From Herbaspirillum sp. CF444 (GTDB lineage Bacteria > Pseudomonadota > Gammaproteobacteria > Burkholderiales > Burkholderiaceae_D): a stretch of 64,000 nt of DNA. The stretch lies in assembly GCF_000282135.1 (NCBI RefSeq), contig NZ_AKJW01000018.1:248001-312000 (forward strand). The letters run 5' to 3'. Shown here piece after piece: positions 53,894 through 61,905 of this stretch. The notes beneath the pieces were generated by a model. It saw nothing but the letters and a program-made list of their open reading frames with translations, was not told the origin of the DNA and searched no databases. The first letter of the stretch is position 1. Each line of letters opens with the position of its first letter. Both the position numbers and the translations under genes were made by a program.

Positions 53894-55192
53894 ATGAATA
53901 AAATCACGCAAGCCATCGCCACGCGCACCTCGCACCGGTTCAGTTACGCCTGGGTCGTGGTCGCGGTCATCTTCCTCGTCCTGCTGACTTCGGCCGGCAT
54001 CCGCGCCACGCCGTCGGTCATGATCCTGCCGCTGGAGCATGAGTTCGGCTGGAACCGTTCCACCATCTCGCTGGCGATTTCCTTCAACATCGCTCTGTAC
54101 GGCCTGATCGGGCCGTTCGCGGCGGCGGCGATGCAGCGTTTCGGCATCCGTCCCGTGGTGATGGGCGCGCTGGTGCTGCTGTCGGTCGGCACCGCTTTGA
54201 GTACGCTGATGCAAATGCCGTGGCACATGGTCATGACCTGGGGCCTGCTGGTCGGCTCGGGCACAGGCGTGGCGGCCAACACGCTGGGTGCGACGATTGT
54301 CAGCCGTTGGTTCGAAATGCGCCGCGGTCTGGCCATGGGTTTGCTCACCGCCAGCGCGGCGACCGGCCAGATGGTGTTCCTGCCGCTGATGGCGTCGATG
54401 GTCGAGCATTATGGCTGGCGTTCGGTGGCTTTCCTGGTCGCCATCGTGGCTGCCGTGGCGGTGCCGCTGGTGGCGCTGTTCCTGCCGGAGCGTCCGTCCG
54501 ACGTCGGCCTGCGCCGCTACGGCCAGGCCGCCGACGCGCCTGCCGATGCCGAGGTGAAGCAGCGCAATCCGCTGGCGATCGCCTTCGATGCGTTGCGCCA
54601 GGCGATGAAGGTGCGCGATTTCTGGCTGCTGTTTTTCAGTTTCTTCGTCTGCGGCATGAGCACCAACGGCTACATCGGCACGCAATTCATCGCCATGTGC
54701 AACGACTACGGCATTTCCGAAGTCGGCGGCGCCAGCATCCTGGCGGCGATGGGCATGCTCGACCTGGTCGGCACCACCTTGTCGGGCTGGCTGTCGGATC
54801 GCTTCAATCCGCGCGTGCTGCTGTTCTGGTATTACGGCCTGCGCGGCATTGCGCTGATCTTCCTGCCTTATGCATTCGGTCTGGACTACTTCGGCCTGAC
54901 CGTGTTCGCGATCTTTTACGGACTCGACTGGATCGCCACCGTGCCGCCGACCGTGCGTCTGGCCAACGATGTGTTCGGCCGCCTGGCGGCGCCCATCGTG
55001 TTCGGTTGGATCGTCGCCGGTCACCAGCTGGGGGCGGCAACGGCAACCACGATCGCTGGTTTCCTGCGTGCCAGCCTCGGCAACTACACCTTGTCTTCGG
55101 TGATCATGGGCGTTGCCTGTCTGATCGGCGCGGTCATGGTGTTGCGCATCAAGGGTGAGCAGCACGGCAAGCCGGTGGCGGTCGCAGCGTAA
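53894..55192 (+). CDS. MFS transporter (monocarboxylate-type)
   Basis: A 432-aa, 12-helix carrier with the loop 2-3 and loop 8-9 motifs of the MFS (MRRGLAMGLLTASAATGQ, GWLSDRFNPRVLLFWY). It resembles the oxalate/formate antiporter and monocarboxylate porter groups, but the substrate is unknown. No clear Shine-Dalgarno is visible, because the terminator-operator hairpin occupies the leader; expression may depend on read-through from the MarR gene. Confidence 0.86.
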   Translation: MNKITQAIATRTSHRFSYAWVVVAVIFLVLLTSAGIRATPSVMILPLEHEFGWNRSTISLAISFNIALYGLIGPFAAAAMQRFGIRPVVMGALVLLSVGTALSTLMQMPWHMVMTWGLLVGSGTGVAANTLGATIVSRWFEMRRGLAMGLLTASAATGQMVFLPLMASMVEHYGWRSVAFLVAIVAAVAVPLVALFLPERPSDVGLRRYGQAADAPADAEVKQRNPLAIAFDALRQAMKVRDFWLLFFSFFVCGMSTNGYIGTQFIAMCNDYGISEVGGASILAAMGMLDLVGTTLSGWLSDRFNPRVLLFWYYGLRGIALIFLPYAFGLDYFGLTVFAIFYGLDWIATVPPTVRLANDVFGRLAAPIVFGWIVAGHQLGAATATTIAGFLRASLGNYTLSSVIMGVACLIGAVMVLRIKGEQHGKPVAVAA

Positions 55193-55219
55193 GGTCGAGT
55201 AAGCTCGCAACAGCCGATA

Positions 55220-55256
55220 AAAACCGCCCGCGTTCTGAAAAGGAGCGGGCGGTTTT
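55220..55256 (+). terminator. Bidirectional terminator between MFS and esterase genes
   Basis: Perfect 12-bp arms AAAACCGCCCGC and complement, 13-nt loop, followed by a T run; A run at the 5' side. Confidence 0.93.
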
Positions 55257-55273
55257 TTATTTCCTGGCCGTGA

Positions 55274-56299
55274 CTATTTCGCCAGCGCCTTGCGCAGGCT
55301 GGCCGTCGCCAGATCGACAGCGCTCCTGGCTGCCGGGGTATCGCCCAGCGCATTGAGCATCACGAAGTCATGGATGGTGCCGAGATAGCGCACTTGCGTC
55401 ACCGGCACGCCGGCCTTGGCCAGTTTGGCGGCGTAGGCTTCGCCTTCGTCGCGCAGCACGTCGTTTTCATCGGTGATGACCAGTGCCGGCGGCAAATCCT
55501 TCAACTGTTCCAGCGTCGCGTTCAGCGGTGCGATGTGCGGATCCTTGCGGTTGGCGCCGGCCGGCAGGTAGGCGTTCCAGAACCACTTCATCGCTTCCCT
55601 GGTCAGCCATGGGCCGTCGGCAAACTGTTTGTATGAAGCGTTTTCAAAATTGGTATCGGTCACCGGGTAGAACAGCACCTGATACTTGATCGCCGGACCC
55701 TTGCGTTCCTTCGCCAGCAGGCTTACGACGGCAGTCATGTTGCCGCCCACGCTGTCGCCGGCAATTGCCAGGCGGCTCGCATCGACGTTGAATTCGGCGG
55801 CGTGCTCGGCGACGTATTTGGTCGCGGCATAGTCTTGCTCGATGGCGATCGGGTAGCGCGCTTCCGGAGAGCGATCGTAATCGACGAACACCACGGCGAC
55901 CTTGGCGCCGTCAACGATCTGGCGCACCAGGCGGTCATGCGTATTGACGTCGCCCATCACCCAGCCCGCGCCGTGGAAGTACATCACCACCGGCAGCGTT
56001 TCCTTGTTGCCTTGTGGGCGCAGGATGCGGATGCGTGTGCTGCCGGTCGGACCGACCGGGATCACGCGGTCTTCGATATCGGCGGCCGGCTTGGCGACCT
56101 TGCCTGCTTGTGCGCCGGACAGCAGGTTGCGGGCTTGTTCGGGCGTCAGCGTGTAGATCGGAGGACCGCCGGCGGCCGAGAGCACGTCAAGGAAACCCTG
56201 GGTTTGCGGTTCTACCGAAGCGGCAGTCGCGCTTTGCATGACGGAGGTTGCAGCCAGTGCAACGGCGCTGAGGGCGAGGAGTTGTTTGATCGATTTCAT
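55274..56299 (-). CDS. Secreted alpha/beta-hydrolase (HSL-type esterase)
   Basis: A 341-aa exported esterase. The signal peptide MKSIKQLLALSAVALAATS ends near TAA-SVEP. The HSL-type motif HGAGWVMGD (oxyanion hole) is followed by the nucleophile in IAGDSVGGNMTAV, with Asp in ITDENDVLRDEG and His in GTIHDFVMLN. It hydrolyses small esters or lipids outside the cytoplasm. An AAAGGAAAC site precedes the ATG. A promoter with an embedded palindrome lies just upstream. Confidence 0.88.
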   Translation of the reverse strand: MKSIKQLLALSAVALAATSVMQSATAASVEPQTQGFLDVLSAAGGPPIYTLTPEQARNLLSGAQAGKVAKPAADIEDRVIPVGPTGSTRIRILRPQGNKETLPVVMYFHGAGWVMGDVNTHDRLVRQIVDGAKVAVVFVDYDRSPEARYPIAIEQDYAATKYVAEHAAEFNVDASRLAIAGDSVGGNMTAVVSLLAKERKGPAIKYQVLFYPVTDTNFENASYKQFADGPWLTREAMKWFWNAYLPAGANRKDPHIAPLNATLEQLKDLPPALVITDENDVLRDEGEAYAAKLAKAGVPVTQVRYLGTIHDFVMLNALGDTPAARSAVDLATASLRKALAK

Positions 56300-56329
56300 G
56301 ATGTTTCCTTTCGGCGGTCGGGAGTAGTT

Positions 56330-56363
56330 TTTAAATCGGACAATTAAATTGTGTGCAATATAT
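56330..56363 (-). promoter_or_regulatory. Esterase promoter with OhrR/MarR-like operator
   Basis: On the minus strand TTGCAC (56353-56358) and TTTAAA (56330-56335) are 17 bp apart. The spacer is the 13-bp palindrome ACAATTAAATTGT (56340-56352). The overlapping TTAAATTGTGTGCAATATAT resembles the second site at 56468. A repressor bound here would block RNA polymerase. Confidence 0.6.
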
Positions 56364-56467
56364 TTGAGGCTTTTGTATCTCAAATGCATGCGGCATGCGC
56401 CGTCCTCTTCGTGGAGCCGCCATATCGCTGGCGGCCGGTTCGTTGGGGTTGGTGCATGGATCGAATA

Positions 56468-56487
56468 TTAAATTGCAAGCAATTTAA
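56468..56487. promoter_or_regulatory. Perfect 20-bp palindrome upstream of the esterase gene
   Basis: TTAAATTGCAAGCAATTTAA matches the promoter site at 56344-56363 in 15 of 20 positions. This AATTGN3-type dyad looks like a MarR/OhrR-family operator; the regulator is not in the window. Confidence 0.7.
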
Positions 56488-56640
56488 AAATAAAAATACG
56501 ACACGCTCAATTTTTTGGAAGACGGGGAGGCGTAAAAACGCCGGTGCCGCAAAGACAGAACCTCGCCTGCATGGTCGATGCGGACGAGGTTTCGTGTCGT
56601 TTGCTTCCTCGCGTCACGGGGAGAAAACTCAGTGTTCAAC

Positions 56641-57444
56641 TCAATCCCATTGCGGCGCGAAGTCGGGATTGGCAAGGCGGTCGTTGCGATCGAGCCTGCC
56701 GATGGCGTCCATCTCCGCATCCGACAGGAGGATGTCGCGTGCCGCCAGGTTGCTTTCCAGGTTGGCGCGTTTGGTCGATGAAGGGATGGTGGCAAAGCCT
56801 TGTTGCAGCGACCACGCCAGCGCGATCTGCGCCGGATTGGCCTGATGCGCCCCGGCGATTTCGACGATGACCGGGTCTGTCATCACCTTGCCATACGCCA
56901 ATGGCATGTAGGCAGTCAGGTGGATGCCCTGGCTGCGTGCGAAATCCACGACCTTGCGGTTTTGCAGGAAAGGATGGATCTCGATCTGTTGCGTCGCGAT
57001 TTCCCCGGTGCCGACGGCGTCGATGGCTTGCTTCAGATGCGCGATGGTGAAGTTCGACACGCCGATCAGTTTGGTCAGGCCCTGCGCCTTGGCTTCGGCC
57101 AGCGCTTCCATGTAGGTCGCGACGGCGATGCTGTCGTTGGGCGCCGGCCAGTGGATCAGCGTCAGGTCGACCCGGTCCATCTGCAGTTTGGCGAGGCTTT
57201 CCTTCAGGCTGGCGATGAGCTTGTCCTTGGACAGATTCTCGGTCCAGATCTTGGTGGTGACGAACAATTCCTGGCGCGCCACTTTGGCGGCAGCGATGGC
57301 CTTGCCGACGTCGGCTTCATTGCCGTAGATCTGCGCGGTGTCGATATGGCGGTAACCGAGTTCGAGGCCGTTGGTCACGGAATCGATGACTTGCCGGTCT
57401 TTCAGGCGGAAGGTGCCGAGGCCGAAAGCGGGAATGTTGTTCAT
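56641..57444 (-). CDS. Aldo/keto reductase (2,5-diketo-D-gluconate reductase type)
   Basis: A 267-aa NADPH-dependent (beta/alpha)8-barrel reductase. It shows [21 protein letters not shown] with the catalytic Asp and Tyr, FVTTKIW with the catalytic Lys, DLTLIHWP with the catalytic His, and the coenzyme-binding [15 protein letters not shown]. It resembles DkgB-type enzymes, which reduce diketogluconate or toxic aldehydes such as methylglyoxal. AAAGGAAA precedes the ATG; an upstream in-frame extension is rejected. Divergent from the YcaC-like gene across a region with a strong palindrome. Confidence 0.92.
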   Translation of the reverse strand: MNNIPAFGLGTFRLKDRQVIDSVTNGLELGYRHIDTAQIYGNEADVGKAIAAAKVARQELFVTTKIWTENLSKDKLIASLKESLAKLQMDRVDLTLIHWPAPNDSIAVATYMEALAEAKAQGLTKLIGVSNFTIAHLKQAIDAVGTGEIATQQIEIHPFLQNRKVVDFARSQGIHLTAYMPLAYGKVMTDPVIVEIAGAHQANPAQIALAWSLQQGFATIPSSTKRANLESNLAARDILLSDAEMDAIGRLDRNDRLANPDFAPQWD

Positions 57445-57789
57445 GATTTTCCTTTGTAGAGATGAGGCGCGGGCAGGGGCCGGCGCAATGGCGGAGGCAG
57501 GGGACATGTTTGGGTAGGCCCCTGCATGGACTGAAGTATGCGGCCAAAGCGCTGTTGCAAAAATAGGGTGGAAAGCAAAACTTTATTGCCTCAAAAGCAA
57601 AGATGAGCATCCTGAGCGTTTTTAAATTAATTATCGAATATTTCGATAATTGATACTCAATCTTTCCGTTTTTCTTTCATTCCTTGTTCGCCCATACTTC
57701 GCTCCATGGTGAACGACACAGAGAAAGACGGACGCCAAACGAAGCACTCACCCTTATCGAATTAATCGCACATACTTCAGGAGAACATC
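57445..57789. other. Divergent intergenic region, aldo/keto reductase and YcaC-like genes
   Basis: About 345 bp; AT-rich around 57600-57670. It contains the palindrome listed next. No gene or RNA seen. Confidence 0.6.
57629..57651. promoter_or_regulatory. Perfect 23-bp palindrome, probable operator
   Basis: Arms AATTATCGAA and TTCGATAATT around TAT, fully symmetrical. It lies mid-way between the divergent genes. Its form (T-N11-A possible) suits a LysR- or TetR-type site, but no regulator gene is adjacent. Confidence 0.7.
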
Positions 57790-58443
57790 ATGGCAATCGC
57801 AAAAGCACAACCTGGCAAGGCACTGTTGAACCCAGTCAACCACACCCTGATCATGATCGACCATCAATCGCAAATGTCGTTTGCTACCCATTCGATCGAT
57901 GCCGTCACCCTGCGCAACAACGTCGCACTGGTCGCCAAGGCCGCCAAGGAATTCAAGGTATCGACAATTTTGACAACCGTCGCCGAGAAATCCTTCTCCG
58001 GTCCGATGTTCGATGAAATCAAATCGGTGTTCCCGAACGAAGAAGTGATCGACCGCTCCAGCATGAACACGTGGGAAGACCCGCGCATCGCCGACCGCGT
58101 CAACGCCATCGGCAAGGACAAGATCGTGCTGGCCGGCCTGTGGACATCGGTGTGCATCGTCGGCCCGGCACTGTCGGCGCTGGATCAGGGCTTTGAGGTC
58201 TACGTGATCACCGACGCCAGCGGCGACGTCTCGAATGAAGCGCACCAACGCGCCATCGAACGCATGATCCAGCTGGGCGCACGTCCGATGACATCGCTGC
58301 AATATCTGCTCGAACTGCAACGCGACTGGGCGCGCACCGAGACTTACAATGAAACCGTCGCAACGGCCATCGCCAACGGCGGCGCATACGGCCTTGGTTT
58401 GATCTACGCAAAGACCATGTTCAACGCCTCGGAAGGTCATTAA
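57790..58443 (+). CDS. Isochorismatase-like cysteine hydrolase (YcaC-type)
   Basis: A 217-aa protein of the YcaC/isochorismatase superfamily. Catalytic residues are visible: Asp in NHTLIMIDHQSQM, Lys in TTVAEKSF, and the nucleophilic Cys in GLWTSVCIVGPALSAL. The family hydrolyses amides; YcaC's own substrate is unknown. CAGGAGAACATC precedes the ATG. It begins a likely unit with the YtcJ amidohydrolase and two XapX proteins; a hairpin lies in the first gap. Confidence 0.9.
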   Translation: MAIAKAQPGKALLNPVNHTLIMIDHQSQMSFATHSIDAVTLRNNVALVAKAAKEFKVSTILTTVAEKSFSGPMFDEIKSVFPNEEVIDRSSMNTWEDPRIADRVNAIGKDKIVLAGLWTSVCIVGPALSALDQGFEVYVITDASGDVSNEAHQRAIERMIQLGARPMTSLQYLLELQRDWARTETYNETVATAIANGGAYGLGLIYAKTMFNASEGH

Positions 58444-58462
58444 TCCTTAGTGAGTTTTGAAG

Positions 58463-58495
58463 CGGGATCCTGACTCCATCAATACCAGGATCCCG
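58463..58495 (+). other. Long-stem hairpin between YcaC-like and YtcJ-like genes
   Basis: Perfect 10-bp arms CGGGATCCTG and CAGGATCCCG with a 13-nt loop and no T run. It may stabilise or attenuate the transcript rather than terminate it. Confidence 0.65.
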
Positions 58496-58545
58496 AAGTT
58501 GTAGAAATCCCTGATAAAACATCACCGACATCCCCAGGAGTGAAC

Positions 58546-60405
58546 ATGAGCGCCGACCTGATTCTGCTGAACGGAAATTTCCACACCATCGACAAAGAAC
58601 AACCGCTGGCTTCCGCCGTGGCGATCAGGGACGGCAAGTTCCTCGCCGTCGGCGATGCCGAAGCCGCCATGCGCCATCGCGGCGCCAGGACGCAAGTGGT
58701 CGACCTCAACGGTCGCAGCGTCGTGCCTGGCCTCAACGATTCGCACATCCACCTGATCCGCGGCGGCCTGAACTACAACCTCGAACTGCGCTGGGAAGGC
58801 GTTCCCTCGCTGGCAGACGCATTGCGCATGTTGCGCGAACAGGCGCTGCGCACGCCGCATCCGCAATGGGTGCGGGTGGTCGGCGGTTGGACCGAATTCC
58901 AGTTTGCCGAACGCCGCATGCCGACGCTCGACGAAATCAATGCCGCTGCGCCCGACACGCCTGTTTTCATCCTGCACCTGTATGACCGCGCCTTGCTCAA
59001 CCGCGCCGCCTTGCGCGCGGTCGGTTACACCAAGGACACGCCGAATCCGCCGGGCGGCGAAATCCAGCGCGATGCCAGCGGCAATCCGACCGGCATGCTG
59101 ATCGCCCGTCCCAACGCCATGATCCTGTATGCGACGCTGGCCAAGGGGCCGTCGCTGCCGCTCGACCAGCAAGTCAATTCGACGCGCCAGTTCATGCGCG
59201 AACTCAATCGCCTCGGCGTCACCAGCGCCATCGACGCCGGCGGCGGTTTCCAGAATTATCCGGAAGACTACGCCATCATCGACCAGCTGGCGCGCGAGCA
59301 GCAGCTGACGATTCGCATCGCCTACAACCTGTTCACCCAGAATAAAGGAAAGGAGCTGGACGACTTCCAGCGCTGGACCGACATGATCACGCCGGGGCAG
59401 GGCGACGATTTCTTCCGCCACAACGGCGCCGGCGAGATGCTGGTGTTCTCGGCGGCCGACTTTGAAGACTTCCTCGAACCGCGTCCCGAACTGGCCGCCG
59501 GCATGGAAGACGAACTCGAAAAGGTGGTGCGCCATCTGGTGTCGAACCGCTGGCCGTTCCGCCTGCATGCGACCTATGACGAATCGATCAGCCGCATGCT
59601 CGACGTGTTCGAAAAAGTGAACCGCGAAATTCCCTTCAACGGTCTGCACTGGATGTTCGACCACGCCGAAACCATCTCGCCGCGCAATATCGAGCGCGTG
59701 CGCGAACTCGGCGGCGGTCTGGCGATCCAGCATCGCATGGCCTTCCAGGGCGAATACTTCGTCGACCGTTACGGCAAGGAAGCCGCCAAGGCGACACCGC
59801 CGGTGGCGCGCATGCTCGACATGGGCGTGCCCGTCGGCGCCGGCACCGACGCCACTCGCGTGGCCAGCTACAACCCGTGGACCGCGCTGTACTGGCTGGT
59901 GTCCGGCAAGACCGTCGGCGGCCTGCAATTGGCCGAGGCCGGTTTGCCGCGTGAAACCGCACTCGAATTGTGGACCGCCGGCAGCGCCTGGTTCTCCAGC
60001 GAGCAAGGCAAGAAGGGCCGCATCAAGGAAGGCCAGCTAGCCGACCTCGCCGTGCTGTCGACGGATTTCTTCAGCGTACCGGAAGAAGACATCAAGGCCA
60101 TCGAATCGGTGATGACGGTGGTCGGCGGCAAGATCGTCTACGGCGCCGCCGAGTTCGATCCGCTGGCGCCGCCGCCGATCCCGGTCTTGCCTGACTGGTC
60201 GCCGGTGAAGACCGTGCCGGGCCACTATCGCCCGGTGGCAAAGTCTTCCGCCACTCAACAAAAACAATCCGTGATGCCGCATCAATGCGCGGGGGCCTGC
60301 AACGTGCACGCTCACTCGCACGACGTCGCCCGCCGCTCGTCGGTGCCCGCCTCGAATTTCTCGGGTTTCTGGGGCGCGCTCGGTTGCAGCTGCTTCGCTT
60401 TCTGA
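58546..60405 (+). CDS. YtcJ-type amidohydrolase with Cys/His-rich C-terminus
   Basis: A 619-aa amidohydrolase-3 family enzyme. Motifs: DLILLNGNFHTIDK at the start, the metal site VPGLNDSHIHLIRGG, DHAETISPRNIERV, and the closing GTDATR with IKEGQLADLAVLSTDFF. YtcJ proteins are predicted metal-dependent hydrolases of unknown substrates. After about residue 560 an unusual tail follows; residues 577-619 contain five Cys and five His (HQCAGACNVHAHSHD, GCSCFAF), suggesting a metal-binding or membrane-proximal extension. A GTG two codons upstream overlaps the CCAGGAG site and is rejected. Confidence 0.88.
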   Translation: MSADLILLNGNFHTIDKEQPLASAVAIRDGKFLAVGDAEAAMRHRGARTQVVDLNGRSVVPGLNDSHIHLIRGGLNYNLELRWEGVPSLADALRMLREQALRTPHPQWVRVVGGWTEFQFAERRMPTLDEINAAAPDTPVFILHLYDRALLNRAALRAVGYTKDTPNPPGGEIQRDASGNPTGMLIARPNAMILYATLAKGPSLPLDQQVNSTRQFMRELNRLGVTSAIDAGGGFQNYPEDYAIIDQLAREQQLTIRIAYNLFTQNKGKELDDFQRWTDMITPGQGDDFFRHNGAGEMLVFSAADFEDFLEPRPELAAGMEDELEKVVRHLVSNRWPFRLHATYDESISRMLDVFEKVNREIPFNGLHWMFDHAETISPRNIERVRELGGGLAIQHRMAFQGEYFVDRYGKEAAKATPPVARMLDMGVPVGAGTDATRVASYNPWTALYWLVSGKTVGGLQLAEAGLPRETALELWTAGSAWFSSEQGKKGRIKEGQLADLAVLSTDFFSVPEEDIKAIESVMTVVGGKIVYGAAEFDPLAPPPIPVLPDWSPVKTVPGHYRPVAKSSATQQKQSVMPHQCAGACNVHAHSHDVARRSSVPASNFSGFWGALGCSCFAF

Positions 60406-60415
60406 GGAGAGGGAC

Positions 60416-60613
60416 ATGACGTATTCCAAAGTGATCTGGGGACTCGTGCTCTCCTTCGTGGTCGGCTTCTGCTGCCATCTGGCGCAGATTCCCGTGCCTT
60501 CGCCGCCGGTGCTGAGCGGTGCGCTGCTGGTCTTTACGATGAGCAGCGGTTACTGGCTGGTGGATCGTTATCTGGCCGCCCGCGCCGCCAGGACCGAGCA
60601 GGTGCCGGCATGA
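60416..60613 (+). CDS. XapX/DUF1427 small membrane protein
   Basis: A 65-aa protein with two membrane helices around the XapX core IPVPSPPVLSGALL. It begins MTYSKVIWGLVLSFVVGFCCHL and ends in a charged tail. XapX proteins have no established function. The next XapX gene overlaps its stop by ATGA, so the pair is translationally coupled. Confidence 0.85.
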   Translation: MTYSKVIWGLVLSFVVGFCCHLAQIPVPSPPVLSGALLVFTMSSGYWLVDRYLAARAARTEQVPA

Positions 60614-60777
60614 GCGCGCTGGTCATCGGCGCCGTGCTGGGGGCGCTGGTCGGCGCGGTCTGCCGCTGGTTCGGTTTGCCGTCGCCGACGCCGCCGACGC
60701 CGGTCGGCGCGTCGCTGGTGGTGGCGATGACCCTGGGTTATGTAGTTGCCGGCTTCGTGCAGGCCGGTCATTTTTGA
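60610..60777 (+). CDS. Second XapX/DUF1427 small membrane protein
   Basis: A 55-aa protein starting ATG in an ATGA overlap. Its core GLPSPTPPTPVGASLVVAM repeats the Pro-rich turn of its neighbour, flanked by two helices. Paralogous to the upstream gene; the two may form a heteromeric complex. It is followed by a terminator. Confidence 0.82.
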   Translation: MSALVIGAVLGALVGAVCRWFGLPSPTPPTPVGASLVVAMTLGYVVAGFVQAGHF

Positions 60778-60830
60778 TTTCGTTCGTGCCAAGGTACAAG
60801 TTGCTTTGCCTCTATTTGAGCATCGATTGC

Positions 60831-60857
60831 AAAACACCCGCAAATGCGGGTGTTTTT
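60831..60857 (+). terminator. Terminator of the XapX unit
   Basis: AAAACACCCGC and GCGGGTGTTTT pair around AAAT, followed by a T run. Confidence 0.92.
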
Positions 60858-61011
60858 CTTTGCGAGTGTTTTTCTTTCGTGCTCAATGCCGCTGCTGACA
60901 GCGGATTGTTCCCATTATCTTCACCGACTTGCTTGAGGATCGGTAATTCGGCGCAAAGCCGTATCACGACCGCCGCCGGGGTTGCAGCATATTGCCGGTT
61001 TAGGTAAGCTT

Positions 61012-61048
61012 GTTCTATCAGATAAATCAGTGTTCTATCAGATAGAAC
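61012..61048. promoter_or_regulatory. IclR-type operator, perfect palindrome plus half-repeat
   Basis: GTTCTATCAGATAGAAC (61032-61048) is a perfect 17-bp palindrome. GTTCTATCAGATA repeats at 61012-61024, 20 bp upstream. Both lie before the IclR ATG (61063) and fit auto-regulation. Confidence 0.8.
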
Positions 61049-61062
61049 TGGAGACAAGCAAC

Positions 61063-61818
61063 ATGGCAAGAACCCGTGAAACTGCGCAGCCGCCTCTCGG
61101 CATTGAACCCAGCGGAGTTGACGTGCTGGATCGCGCAGCGGCCATCCTCTTCGCTTTCAAGCGCGACGAAGTGCCTTTGACATTGACGGAAATATCAAAT
61201 CGCACCGGCTTGTACAAAAGCACCGCACTGAGATTGCTGGGGGCGCTTTGCCATCACCGCCTGCTGATGCGCGTGGAGGACGGGCGATATTTGCTGGGCG
61301 CGGCCACGCTCAACCTGGCGGCGACCTACGAATCCACGCTGGACCTGGCCGATGTGTTGTTGCCGCTCATGCGCCAGCTTAACGAGAACTCCGGAGAGTC
61401 GGTGTCATTCCACGTGCGTGACGGCAACCAGCGCGTGTGTCTCTATCGCATCAGTTCCAGGCACGCGCTGCGGGCGGAGGTCCAACCCGGGGATGTGTTG
61501 CCACTGGATCGCGGCGCCAGCGGTCGAGTCCTGTCGGCCTTCTCGGGCGCCGACGGAGAACCCTACGAAACCGTGCGCATCACGCTCCACTACATGTCGA
61601 TGGGGGAGCGCGACGCCGAGACGGCGGGAATCTCCGCACCGGTATTTGGCGCGGGCGGTTCCTTGGTCGGCGCCATCGGCCTGGTCGGCCCGGTGAGCCG
61701 CCTGAACGAAGCCGCTATGCATCGCTTCCGGCCACTATTGTTGAGCTATGCCGCGCAAGCCACCAACCAGCTCGGCGGCGATCCCAAGGCGCTACTGGCT
61801 GCCGCAACCAACGAATGA
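61063..61818 (+). CDS. IclR-family transcriptional regulator
   Basis: A 251-aa regulator with winged helix DVLDRAAAILFAFKRDEVPLTLTEISNRTGLYKSTALRLLGAL and a GAF-like IclR effector domain (SVSFHVRDGNQRVCLYRI, ISAPVFGAGGSLVGAIGLVGP). GGAGACAAGCAAC precedes the chosen ATG; an in-frame upstream extension covers the operator and is rejected. It heads a cluster of an aromatic transporter and LigJ-like hydratase, so it probably controls them in response to an aromatic intermediate. Confidence 0.92.
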   Translation: MARTRETAQPPLGIEPSGVDVLDRAAAILFAFKRDEVPLTLTEISNRTGLYKSTALRLLGALCHHRLLMRVEDGRYLLGAATLNLAATYESTLDLADVLLPLMRQLNENSGESVSFHVRDGNQRVCLYRISSRHALRAEVQPGDVLPLDRGASGRVLSAFSGADGEPYETVRITLHYMSMGERDAETAGISAPVFGAGGSLVGAIGLVGPVSRLNEAAMHRFRPLLLSYAAQATNQLGGDPKALLAAATNE

Positions 61819-61905
61819 ACGACACCGGCCTGCATTGATGCGCACCGGAAGGAAATGAAGCACCACTCAGCAAATTCAGATTGATTTAACAAGGAGATAC
61901 GTCAA

